A program made the translations under genes and the position numbers. The notes beneath the pieces were generated by a model that was given only the letters and a program-made list of their open reading frames with translations, did no database searches and was not told the DNA's origin. A stretch of 64,000 nucleotides of DNA from Flavobacterium terrae (GTDB lineage Bacteria; Bacteroidota; Bacteroidia; Flavobacteriales; Flavobacteriaceae): the NCBI RefSeq assembly GCF_900142035.1, contig NZ_FQZI01000002.1, positions 186,001 through 250,000 on the forward strand. Reading direction: 5' to 3'. This document shows positions 9,285 through 16,753 of this stretch, piece by piece (the first letter of the stretch is position 1; every line of letters begins with the position of its first letter).

Positions 9285-9702
9285 AGTGAGGTAATGAATT
9301 TATATTAACTTTTTTATAATAAAAATTTGCACCTTCTTTTGATTCTAAAACCAATAAACTATCAGATAGTTCAATAACAGTTTCTGAATGCTTACCAAAA
9401 TTTGAAGAAAAATCTAAAACCAATTCACCTTCTTTTTCTGAAGCAACCATTTTTTCTTGTAAATCATCTACTAAAAAAGTTCCCATAGGTTGCCATCTTA
9501 CTTTTTTATGAAAACCTACTTTGTTTTTAATATCAAAATATTCATAGTTTTCATTAACAGGATAGTCCTTCTCATCTCCTTGAGCAGTTTCTACCTTTGA
9601 TATTTGCCAATATCCTTTAATTTTATCTATACTATTTATAGTTACTTTATCCTTACAAGAAAAAACAACTAAACACGCTAACAAAATAATACTCTTTTTC
9701 AT
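9265..9702 (-). CDS. Small lipocalin-like lipoprotein
   Basis: 145 residues with a lipoprotein signal (KKSIILLACLVVFSC, lipid-modified Cys at residue 16). The mature part resembles the lipocalin-like proteins of Bacteroidota: IKGYWQISKVETAQGDEKDY near the start, then alternating beta-strand segments such as YEYFDIKNKVGFHKKVRWQPMG. It is expected on the periplasmic face of a membrane. The function is unknown. It is followed, with a 20-bp overlap, by the DUF721 gene. Confidence 0.7.
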   Translation of the reverse strand: MKKSIILLACLVVFSCKDKVTINSIDKIKGYWQISKVETAQGDEKDYPVNENYEYFDIKNKVGFHKKVRWQPMGTFLVDDLQEKMVASEKEGELVLDFSSNFGKHSETVIELSDSLLVLESKEGANFYYKKVNINSLPHYGKKAE

Positions 9703-9750
9703 ATTGTAAAATTAACACATTAGGTTAAACCTTTTTGAAAAATTATAGTC

Positions 9751-9758
9751 TAAATTTG
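9751..9758 (+). promoter_or_regulatory. -7 promoter element for the serine hydrolase lipoprotein gene
   Basis: TAAATTTG (TAnnTTTG) lies 20 bp before the ATG at 9779. The nearest upstream TTG is spaced too closely to be a normal -33 element. Confidence 0.45.
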
Positions 9759-9778
9759 AAATAACTAAAACTACCAAA

Positions 9779-10858
9779 ATGAAACTATTTTATCTTTTAA
9801 GCTTTGTCTTTTTAGGAATCGTGAGTTGCAGTTCTGATGACGAAACTACAACAGCGCCCTCACAACCAACACCAGAGGAAAGTATGTATTTTCCACCTAA
9901 CAATTCTTCTGTGTGGGAGACAAAAACAATTGCTTCTCTAAACTGGAATCAATCTGCAGTTCAACCATTATTAGATTACCTAGAACTAAAACATACTAAA
10001 TCATTTATAATTTTAATAAATGGTAGAATTGTAATGGAAAATTACTTCAATAATCATGCTTCATCTTCATTGTGGTACTGGGCAAGTGCAGGAAAAACAC
10101 TAACATCAACAGTTACAGGAATAGCACAACAGGAGAACTTTTTAAACATCAACAATAAAGTCTCAACATACATTGGTAACGGATGGACAATTGAAACTTT
10201 AGCTCAAGAAAATTTAATTACATGTAAACATTTATTAAGTATGTCTTCGGGTTTAGATGATGCGCTAGGAGACAATGTTGATCCAAGTAACTTACAATAT
10301 AAAGCCGATGCTGGAACAAGATGGGCATATCATAATGTTTATGTTAAGCTACAAGATGTAGTAGCACAAGCAACCAATCAAACTTGGAGCAACTATTTCA
10401 ACACAAAACTTAGAGATAAAATTGGCATGAACGGAAGCTGGTTTCAAAGTGGAGACAATTCAGTTTATTGGAGTGACACAAGAAGTATGGCTAGATTCGG
10501 CTTGTTAGCACTTAATAAAGGAAACTGGAATGGTACTCAAATAATCAACACCAATTATTTCAATGAAGCAACGACAACTTCACAAAATATAAATCAATCA
10601 TACGGATATCTTTGGTGGCTCAACGGAAAATCAAGTTACCATTTACCTCAAAGTCAGTTACAATTTAATGGAAGTATAATTCCTGCTGGGCCCGCTGATA
10701 TGTATATGGCACTTGGTAAAAATGATCAAAAAATTTATGTTGTTCCAAGCAAAAAAATGGTAGTGATTAGAATGGGAGACGCTGCTGATAGTGTTAATCC
10801 GGCCTTATCAGATTTTGACAACACTCTTTGGCAAAAAATAAATGCACTATATCAATAG
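9779..10858 (+). CDS. Serine hydrolase lipoprotein, beta-lactamase/esterase (class C-like) family
   Basis: 359 residues. It opens with a lipoprotein signal (LLSFVFLGIVSC) and a short Thr/Pro/Glu-rich linker. The beta-lactamase fold carries the Ser-x-x-Lys motif as SAGK (in WASAGKTLTS, near residue 102) and a Tyr-x-Asn-type motif as YHNVY near residue 184, with LLSMSSGLDD between them. Such exported proteins are usually esterases or peptidases rather than true beta-lactamases. It is a single-gene unit with its own promoter and a terminator overlapping its stop codon. The substrate is unknown. Confidence 0.82.
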   Translation: MKLFYLLSFVFLGIVSCSSDDETTTAPSQPTPEESMYFPPNNSSVWETKTIASLNWNQSAVQPLLDYLELKHTKSFIILINGRIVMENYFNNHASSSLWYWASAGKTLTSTVTGIAQQENFLNINNKVSTYIGNGWTIETLAQENLITCKHLLSMSSGLDDALGDNVDPSNLQYKADAGTRWAYHNVYVKLQDVVAQATNQTWSNYFNTKLRDKIGMNGSWFQSGDNSVYWSDTRSMARFGLLALNKGNWNGTQIINTNYFNEATTTSQNINQSYGYLWWLNGKSSYHLPQSQLQFNGSIIPAGPADMYMALGKNDQKIYVVPSKKMVVIRMGDAADSVNPALSDFDNTLWQKINALYQ

Positions 10859-10872
10859 TGCATTTATTTTTT
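10840..10872. terminator. Terminator overlapping the serine hydrolase stop codon
   Basis: A 10-bp stem (AAATGCACTA / TAGTGCATTT) with a 6-base loop includes the last codons and the TAG stop, and is followed by ATTTTTTT. Confidence 0.8.
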
Positions 10873-10888
10873 TAATCTATAAATATTT

Positions 10889-11488
10889 TTAAGAGCTAAT
10901 CCAATTAATAACAACTTCGTCGATAGGTAGTGTTTGAGGCGATAACACTTTATCTAAATGGCCTTTTTCATTTATTAAGTATTTCTGAAAGTTCCATTCA
11001 ACTTTATTTTCTTCAATACCGTTTTTAGCTTTTGAAGTTAAAAACTGATACAAAGGATGCATTGATTCTCCTTTTACAGAAATTTTTTCCATCATAGGAA
11101 AATTAACTCCATAATTTTTAGAACAAAAAGCAGCAATATCTGCATTGCTTCCCGGTTCTTGATTTGCAAAATCATTTGATGGAAAACCTATTACAACAAA
11201 GTTTTTACCCTTAAACTCATCATACAACGCTTGTAATTGTTCATACTGAGGAGTTAAACCACATTCTGAAGCGGTGTTTACAATCATTACTTTTTTCCCT
11301 TTTAATGAGGCTAAATCAAACTCTTTTCCAGAAATGTCATTGACTTTGAATTGATAAATGTCCTCACCAGCTGTGTTTTCTTGAATTGATTCCACGTTTA
11401 CTGCTTTGTTTTTAATACTGTCTTCTTGGTTTTTACAACTAAATGTAACAACCGCCATTAATGCTACAATAAGTAATTTCTTTTTCAT
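10889..11488 (-). CDS. Glutathione peroxidase-family lipoprotein (Cys type)
   Basis: Reduces hydroperoxides with a peroxidatic cysteine, probably using thioredoxin-like donors since this lineage makes bacillithiol rather than glutathione. A lipoprotein signal ends in VVTFSC. The GPx domain has the catalytic Cys in VNTASECGLTPQYEQL, then VIGFPSNDFANQEPGS, and the Trp-Asn pair in VEWNFQKYLI. The extra N-terminal segment makes it 199 residues, longer than cytoplasmic GPx (about 160), so it acts outside the cytoplasm. It lies 2 bp after ccsBA on the same strand and is probably co-transcribed, fitting a role in envelope redox control. Confidence 0.9.
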   Translation of the reverse strand: MKKKLLIVALMAVVTFSCKNQEDSIKNKAVNVESIQENTAGEDIYQFKVNDISGKEFDLASLKGKKVMIVNTASECGLTPQYEQLQALYDEFKGKNFVVIGFPSNDFANQEPGSNADIAAFCSKNYGVNFPMMEKISVKGESMHPLYQFLTSKAKNGIEENKVEWNFQKYLINEKGHLDKVLSPQTLPIDEVVINWISS

Positions 11489-11490
11489 GG

Positions 11491-14400
11491 TTATTTGTTT
11501 TTTTCAATTAGCTTGCGTCTAATATAAACAATTATCGAAAACGTTAAGAAAAAAACTAACACATATCCATAAATTTTAACATTTTGTTTTTCACCAGAAG
11601 CATATGAATGTAAACCGCTTAAGTGAAAATTAACTCCGAAGTAAGTCATTAATATTGAAGCAAATGCTAAAACACTCATAAAATTATAGATGAACTTACC
11701 ACGCAAAACTGGAACAAAACGCATATGAATAACAAATGCATACACCATAATACTAATTAATGCCCAAGTCTCCTTAGGGTCCCATCCCCAATAACGACCC
11801 CAACTTTCGTTTGCCCACTGACCACCTAAAAAGTTTCCTATGGTAAGCATCACTAAACCAACAGTTAAAGCCATTTCATTGATATAAGTAATCTCTTTGA
11901 TATTGAGATCCATTACTTTTTTATTCTCTTTTGTAGTAAACAACATCAACAACATAGCAACTAAGCCCAAAATTGCTCCCAATGCAAAAGGCCCATAACT
12001 TGCTACAATTACTGCCACATGTATCATTAACCAATACGAATTTAGTACAGGTTGTAGATTTGCAATTTCAGGATCCATCCAATTCCAATGTGCCACCATT
12101 AATATCATTGCAGCAACAAATGCAGTAGATGCTACAGTTAATTTAGATTTTCTACCAAAAGCTAATCCAAAAAACATAATAGACCATCCCACATAAATCA
12201 TTGATTCGTATGCATTACTCCAAGGCGCATGTCCAGAAATATACCAACGTGCGATTAAACCTGCTGTATGCAATAAAAATAATAAAGCGATTATAGCATG
12301 AAACACATTAATTGTTATTGAAACCCATTTCTTTTTATTAAAGATGTAAACTATAACAAAAACAAACATTAGTAAACCTGCATAGATATACCAAGAGTAT
12401 AATTTTTTGAATACATCATATTTGTTATAAGCAATTTCTAAGTCAATTTGCTTATCTGTAGGACGCACTTCATATCCATACTTTTTTTGATACTTTTCTA
12501 AACCAACAACTAAACTATTAGCTAGTTTGTAATCTTTAGAAAATGAAGCTTTATCTAATGAGTTCAAATAAAAGGGCAATACATTTTTTACTGTGTCAAG
12601 AGCTGTATTGGTAGACTCATTCAGCTCTAAATAACTTAGCCACTTATTGTTTTTATCATAAGGTTTTGGAAATATTTTCAATATTTGCCCACTTAAAGCA
12701 GAATATAAAAGATTAACTTTTTTATCTGCATCAATAAAATCTTTCTCAAACTGACTTGGTACAGCAGCTTTGTATGCTTTATCCAACTGATTTGTAAGCT
12801 TATAATTTCCTTTCGCATCAAAGAAGTCAATCATTTTTGCATACTTAACATCCTTTTCGATACCAATTAATTTTCTGATACTATCATTTCCTCTTTTTAA
12901 GTAGATAACTGGCACTTCATACCAAACTTGTGGAAATTGTGTAATTGATAAAAACACCTGATCAGCATTCATGTCTTTATACGTATCACTTTTACTTACC
13001 TTACGAAGTAATTCAGATGAAAAAGTATTAATTGGCTTCATACGACCTCCAGCATCCTGAATTACTAATCGCCCAAATTTTTCAGCATGCTCTGCCGGTA
13101 CTAAAAACTTATTTAATAAAGAATCTATTTGTTTTTCGGTCACTTTTTGGTGTGCATGATTATCATGTTGTGCAAAAGCCCCCAAAGACAATAAAAATAA
13201 AACTACAGTCAGTGATGCTTTTTTAATACGCACTTTATCCAACTTTTCTTTAAGCTCACCAAAGCGAGAATACTTAGTAAATAAAATTGCCATCATTCCT
13301 AAGTATAGTAGAAAATATCCAATATACGTTATCCAAGTTCCCCAGAAATCATGGTTAACTGATAATTTTGTTCCTTTTTCATCTGGATCAAAACCAGCTT
13401 GAAAAAATCTATATCCTTTGTGGTCTAAAATATTATTCATAAAAATTCGAGCATCAAATGGTTTCTCGTCTAGAATCGTTACTTGACTTTCAAAAGCAGA
13501 ATAACTCTTTTCAGTCCCAGGATATTTAGAAGCAATAAATTTGTTTAATTTAACTTTAAAAGGGAGCTCATATACTTTACTTCCAAAAATAACTGTATAA
13601 TCTAAGTCACCAATTTTAAAACTTTGTGGCTCGCTTATCTTTCCTTTTGAACCTAATAAAGTGATGGTTTTTTCCTGATTTTGGTTGGAAATTTTCAACA
13701 CCACAGCATCATCTAATTCTTTATCTTTGTAGTTCCCGTTTGACTTGTACTCCTTCACTCCTTTTATGGATGCTTCAGGAAAAACAAATTGAGCACCACC
13801 CACATTATATAGTGAACGATACATTAAATCTGCTTTAGCATCCTTAACAACATTACCTTTAAACTGATCTGCCATACGCATAAAATTACCATCAAAAGGA
13901 GTCTCTATTGAAGATCCTTTATCATTTATAGTAATATTTACCGCTCCATTGGTGTATTTATTAAGTGCAAATAATATATTGTGAATACTTTGAACTTCAC
14001 CTTCTTTTAAGTAATGTTCATGACGACCACCTTCTCCTGCTTCAACCATTTTTAGATAAAGAATACCTTTATCATCTTGTTTTATGGTCTCTTTAGCCCC
14101 CATCACATAATCAACTAATTCAACTTTGAAAGGAATATTGCTAAATTGGTATTCATCTGTAAACGTATTATCTACTGCGGCAGAAAGTAATAATGGTTTT
14201 TCAAAAGTTCTTCTTTTAGTTTCTCCTTCATGTTGCCCATCAACATACATTGTTAAATAAGTTCTATCCGAATAAAACTGATTCTCTGTTGCTCCCTCTC
14301 TTATGGGCATCATTCCTTCATAACTTATGTATCTTGTTACAAAAGCCCCTAAAAGAATTAAAATAAAAGACAAATGAAGTGTTAAAGTTGCCCACTTTTC

Positions 14401-14622
14401 TTTTTTATACAGTTGATATCTTTTAATGTTTCCTAGAAAGTTAATCATGAAGAAAAACATAATTACTTCGAACCACCACGAATTATAAATTATTATTCTA
14501 GCTGTATCTGTATTATATGCGTCTTCGATAAAAGTTCCTGCTGCCATGGCTGCCGCAAATACTATGAATAAAACAGCCATTAGCTTTGTCGAGAATAGAA
14601 AGGAGAATATTTTTTTGTCCAT
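11491..14622 (-). CDS. ccsBA: Fused cytochrome c biogenesis protein CcsBA (ResB-ResC)
   Basis: A 1043-residue membrane protein that exports haem and attaches it to apocytochrome c (System II). The N-terminal ResB/CcsB part has transmembrane segments (LMAVLFIVFAAAMAAGTFI, near residues 13-31) and LTLHLSFILILLGAF with a conserved His. A long periplasmic region follows. The C-terminal ResC/CcsA part has several transmembrane segments, the haem-handling motif WGRYWGWDPKETWALIS, and flanking histidines (LLHTAGLIARWY, MIHVAVIVASYG). The single-chain fusion is typical of Bacteroidota and Epsilonproteobacteria. A -7 promoter box lies 29 bp upstream of the start. Confidence 0.95.
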   Translation of the reverse strand: MDKKIFSFLFSTKLMAVLFIVFAAAMAAGTFIEDAYNTDTARIIIYNSWWFEVIMFFFMINFLGNIKRYQLYKKEKWATLTLHLSFILILLGAFVTRYISYEGMMPIREGATENQFYSDRTYLTMYVDGQHEGETKRRTFEKPLLLSAAVDNTFTDEYQFSNIPFKVELVDYVMGAKETIKQDDKGILYLKMVEAGEGGRHEHYLKEGEVQSIHNILFALNKYTNGAVNITINDKGSSIETPFDGNFMRMADQFKGNVVKDAKADLMYRSLYNVGGAQFVFPEASIKGVKEYKSNGNYKDKELDDAVVLKISNQNQEKTITLLGSKGKISEPQSFKIGDLDYTVIFGSKVYELPFKVKLNKFIASKYPGTEKSYSAFESQVTILDEKPFDARIFMNNILDHKGYRFFQAGFDPDEKGTKLSVNHDFWGTWITYIGYFLLYLGMMAILFTKYSRFGELKEKLDKVRIKKASLTVVLFLLSLGAFAQHDNHAHQKVTEKQIDSLLNKFLVPAEHAEKFGRLVIQDAGGRMKPINTFSSELLRKVSKSDTYKDMNADQVFLSITQFPQVWYEVPVIYLKRGNDSIRKLIGIEKDVKYAKMIDFFDAKGNYKLTNQLDKAYKAAVPSQFEKDFIDADKKVNLLYSALSGQILKIFPKPYDKNNKWLSYLELNESTNTALDTVKNVLPFYLNSLDKASFSKDYKLANSLVVGLEKYQKKYGYEVRPTDKQIDLEIAYNKYDVFKKLYSWYIYAGLLMFVFVIVYIFNKKKWVSITINVFHAIIALLFLLHTAGLIARWYISGHAPWSNAYESMIYVGWSIMFFGLAFGRKSKLTVASTAFVAAMILMVAHWNWMDPEIANLQPVLNSYWLMIHVAVIVASYGPFALGAILGLVAMLLMLFTTKENKKVMDLNIKEITYINEMALTVGLVMLTIGNFLGGQWANESWGRYWGWDPKETWALISIMVYAFVIHMRFVPVLRGKFIYNFMSVLAFASILMTYFGVNFHLSGLHSYASGEKQNVKIYGYVLVFFLTFSIIVYIRRKLIEKNK

Positions 14623-14650
14623 TATTTTGGATAAGTTTTTTTTAGCGGAA

Positions 14651-14658
14651 CAAAAATA
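14651..14658 (-). promoter_or_regulatory. -7 promoter element for ccsBA
   Basis: On the minus strand this reads TATTTTTG (TAnnTTTG), 28 bp before the ccsBA start. No good -33 match was found. Confidence 0.45.
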
Positions 14659-14736
14659 CTCAATTTGTTATTGTTAAGCGCTAAACAATGGAACTTTATG
14701 GTGTTAAAAAAAACAAAAAATGAGGTTATTATTACG

Positions 14737-14749
14737 GATTGCAAATCCT
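14737..14749. repeat. Short REP-like palindrome GGATT-GCA-AATCC
   Basis: A small inverted repeat whose core (GGATTGCAAATCC) resembles the GGATTTGCAATCC cores in the REP elements at 28.9-30.4 kb. It lies in the 430-bp gap after ccsBA, which otherwise holds only the dispersed repeat below and a second REP-like motif. Confidence 0.4.
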
Positions 14750-14771
14750 CGTTATATATGATGAAATCATT

Positions 14772-14950
14772 TTCTTTTGTCTTGAAACAAAAGAAACAAA
14801 ATTACTCATACTATTTTTTAGCCTAAGGATTTCTTAAATCTTCGATTTCAAGTCTTGTTTTCTCAGTGGTCTGATTTTGTTTTCATTTCTAAAAGAAAAG
14901 AACTTGTCTTACAGACTTCAAACGACTTTTCTTTTTAACAGAATGTCAAC
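14772..14950 (+). repeat. Dispersed repeat, copy A, starting with a 9-bp hairpin
   Basis: Begins with TTCTTTTGT-CTTGAA-ACAAAAGAA and continues with AAAATTACTCAT, TTTAGCCTAAG, AATCTTCGATTTCAAGTCT and GTTTCTCAGTG-like blocks in the same order as copy B at 16404-16575. The hairpin arms differ between the copies but stay complementary. The 3' border is approximate. Confidence 0.7.
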
Positions 14951-15002
14951 CATCAGACACTCCACCTGCGAAAACTAGGACGGTATTTATTGTTATTGTT
15001 TT

Positions 15003-15031
15003 GGCTTCGGCTATGCTCAGCCATCAATTTA
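15003..15031 (+). repeat. Short REP-like repeat
   Basis: GGCTTCGGCTATGCTCAGCC and the following CAATTTA nearly match 31018-31046 (GACTTCGACTACGCTCAGCC, then CAATTTA). Similar TTCGACnnnGCTCAG words are common between genes in flavobacteria. Confidence 0.55.
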
Positions 15032-15053
15032 ATCACAAAAAGGATATTAAAAT

Positions 15054-15242
15054 TCATTTTAATACTTGAAGTACACTTGCCGGATTAATCCCCATATAAG
15101 AACAAAACTCATCGACTGTTATTGCCTGATGTTTTTGTTTATTATGCAATTCTCTTATTTTCATAATAATATTACGGCTTTGTCTTTCGCTCTTACCAGT
15201 TATTTGTTGAATGTCTTTTGCGTATATACAAATTCTTTTCAT
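15054..15242 (-). CDS. Small HTH-like protein of unknown function, probable DNA-binding regulator of the iteron module
   Basis: 62 residues, highly basic and Gln/Ile-rich. The segments YAKDIQQITGKSERQSRNIIMKI and VDEFCSYMGINPASVLQVL each look like a helix-turn-helix or winged-helix recognition unit (KDIQQITGKSERQ resembles the turn of DNA-binding domains). No signal peptide or membrane segment. Upstream, 48-113 bp from its start, is an array of 11-bp repeats that could be its binding sites. It is divergent from the 249-residue gene at 15564. I do not recognise a named family; the DNA-binding role is inferred from the pattern and context. Confidence 0.65.
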   Translation of the reverse strand: MKRICIYAKDIQQITGKSERQSRNIIMKIRELHNKQKHQAITVDEFCSYMGINPASVLQVLK

Positions 15243-15289
15243 TCTGAATATCGATTAAAATTTTATTCAATTCTTTTTTGTCATTTCTT

Positions 15290-15355
15290 CGGCTTATGCT
15301 CGGAGTACAGTCGGAGTATCATCGACTTTAACTCGGAGTATAGTCCTAGTATGAA
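15290..15355. repeat. Array of about six 11-bp iterons (CGGAGTATnnT-like)
   Basis: Units start at 15290, 15301, 15312, 15323, 15334 and 15345, exactly 11 bp apart: cggcttatgct, cggagtacagt, cggagtatcat, cgactttaact, cggagtatagt, cctagtatgaa. Three are near-identical and three degenerate. An 11-bp period puts every unit on the same face of the helix. The array lies in the 320-bp gap between the small HTH gene and the 249-residue gene; the rest of the gap is AT-rich with no gene I can support. Confidence 0.75.
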
Positions 15356-15563
15356 TATGTTGTTTTACACACTTATTAATCACACCAATAATTATGCTAA
15401 TTTTATATTATTTTTCTTACGATTTATTATAATTAACTTTTATTTAAATTTTACTGCAAAAAGTTGCAATTCTCTGCAATAAAAGGCGATATCGGCAATC
15501 TCTCTTTTACATTAATTTTTCTTGCTTTAGTATTGCTACATAATAATTTTAAAACACAAACAT

Positions 15564-16313
15564 ATGGCTAGAGTAAGCGGTCTCATTAAGATTGAGGGAA
15601 CAGTAGAAGATTTAACCTTTTACAAAAAAGAAGGCGTTAGTTATGTACGCAGAAAAGGAGGCGTTTCTAAAGAACGCATTGGTTCTGATTCAAATTTTGT
15701 TAGAACCAGAGAAAATAACAATGAATTTGGACATAGTGGTTCAAGTGGAAAAATTTTACGTCGTGCTTTAGGCTCTATGGTTCTAAAAGCAAAAGACAGT
15801 AAACTATCGAGTCGATTACTTGGTGTAATGTCTCAAATCAAGAACTTAGATACAGTATCTGCAAGAGGAGAGAGAAAAGTTTCTATAGGGTTAGGAACCC
15901 CTGAAGGTAAACAAGTTTTGAGAGGATTCAACTTTAATGCAAAATCAACCTTAAATGGAGTACTAATGGCTCCCTATACATTAAACACTTCAACTGGTGA
16001 AGTAACAGTAACTAATTTACTAACTGCTGAACAAATTTTATTTCCGCAAGGAGCTACACATGTAAGTTTTCAAAGTGCTGTACTTGCATTGGATTTTGAG
16101 ACAGAAATTTCAGAGTTAAACTATAGCTCTGTATCAAACTTACCAATAAACCTCACACCTACTTCTATTTCATTGACCCCGACTCAAATTCCAACTGGAA
16201 GTGGCCAGCAATTTTTTATGCTCATGATTTCGTTCTATCAACAAGTAAATGGTGTACAATATTCGTTGAAAAATGAGGAATATAATGTGCTCTGCATTTT
16301 AGATATCATTTAA
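15564..16313 (+). CDS. Conserved flavobacterial-type protein of unknown function
   Basis: 249 residues, no signal peptide or membrane segment. The N-terminal 110 residues are basic and glycine-rich (MARVSGLIKIEGTVEDLTFY, then VRRKGGVSKERI, FVRTRENNNEFGHSGSSGK, ILRRALGSMV), followed by GERKVSIGLGTPEGKQVLRGFNFN. The C-terminal half is rich in Thr, Ser and hydrophobic residues and predicted to be mainly beta. I believe similar proteins recur in Flavobacterium, but I know of no assigned function. A structural (phage tail-like) or nucleic-acid-binding role is possible. It is divergent from the small HTH gene across the iteron array and closed by a strong terminator. Confidence 0.7.
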   Translation: MARVSGLIKIEGTVEDLTFYKKEGVSYVRRKGGVSKERIGSDSNFVRTRENNNEFGHSGSSGKILRRALGSMVLKAKDSKLSSRLLGVMSQIKNLDTVSARGERKVSIGLGTPEGKQVLRGFNFNAKSTLNGVLMAPYTLNTSTGEVTVTNLLTAEQILFPQGATHVSFQSAVLALDFETEISELNYSSVSNLPINLTPTSISLTPTQIPTGSGQQFFMLMISFYQQVNGVQYSLKNEEYNVLCILDII

Positions 16314-16328
16314 TTTTTTAAAGATTTG

Positions 16329-16360
16329 AACCCAGTAGCAAACTACTGGGTTTTATTTTT
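16329..16360 (+). terminator. Terminator of the 249-residue gene
   Basis: A 10-bp perfect stem (AACCCAGTAG / CTACTGGGTT) with a CAAA loop, followed by TTATTTTTAT. Confidence 0.9.
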
Positions 16361-16403
16361 ATGGCTTAAAATTGCTATTGATTTATAACTAATTTTCTTA
16401 TTT

Positions 16404-16575
16404 GTACTTTGTCTTGAAACAAAGTACCAAAATTACTCATGCTCTTATTTAGCCTAAGAAATTCGTGAATCTTCGATTTCAAGTCTGGGTTTCTCAGTGT
16501 TCCAATTGCATTTCAAATCCTAAAGCAAAAAAACTTGCTGCGCACAACCAACTTTTACTTTTTAACGAATTTTTC
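16404..16575 (+). repeat. Dispersed repeat, copy B, starting with a 9-bp hairpin
   Basis: Begins with GTACTTTGT-CTTGAA-ACAAAGTAC and then follows copy A (14772-14950) block by block. It is in the same orientation as copy A, so the HTH/iteron/249-residue module lies between direct repeats. It fills most of the 440-bp gap before the next gene. Confidence 0.7.
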
Positions 16576-16650
16576 AATGATTGGAAGCTCAAGATAATTG
16601 AGCAGTTAAATTATTATAAATTCCTACAAAAAAATAACCAATTTTGGTGA

Positions 16651-16681
16651 TTGTTTTATGCTAAAATAAAATCTAATTTTG
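16651..16681 (+). promoter_or_regulatory. Promoter of the T9SS beta-repeat protein gene (possibly of the whole Rhs operon)
   Basis: TTG (16651-16653), a 20-bp spacer and TAATTTTG (16674-16681) fit the Bacteroidota consensus. The next gene starts at 16754, and the two large Rhs genes follow on the same strand with gaps of only 2 and 12 bp. Confidence 0.65.
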
Positions 16682-16753
16682 CGCCCGATTAAAAGAAACA
16701 AGCATATCAACCGTCTCTAAATCAAAAACATTTCTTAACCTTAACACGTTTGT

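Noticed and set aside
9779..10858. A true beta-lactamase resistance gene
   Set aside because: It has SxxK and YxN-type motifs, but it is a lipoprotein with the general class C esterase/peptidase pattern; nothing points to antibiotic hydrolysis.
14772..14950. A non-coding RNA gene at copy A of the dispersed repeat
   Set aside because: A hairpin with covariation is present, but no promoter or terminator was found and the copy belongs to a repeat family; called a repeat instead.
15066..15482. Plus-strand open frame of 138 codons opposite the 62-residue HTH gene
   Set aside because: It runs antisense through the HTH gene and the iteron array, has no signal of a real protein (long Phe/Ile/Tyr/Asn-rich stretches), and has no ribosome-binding context.
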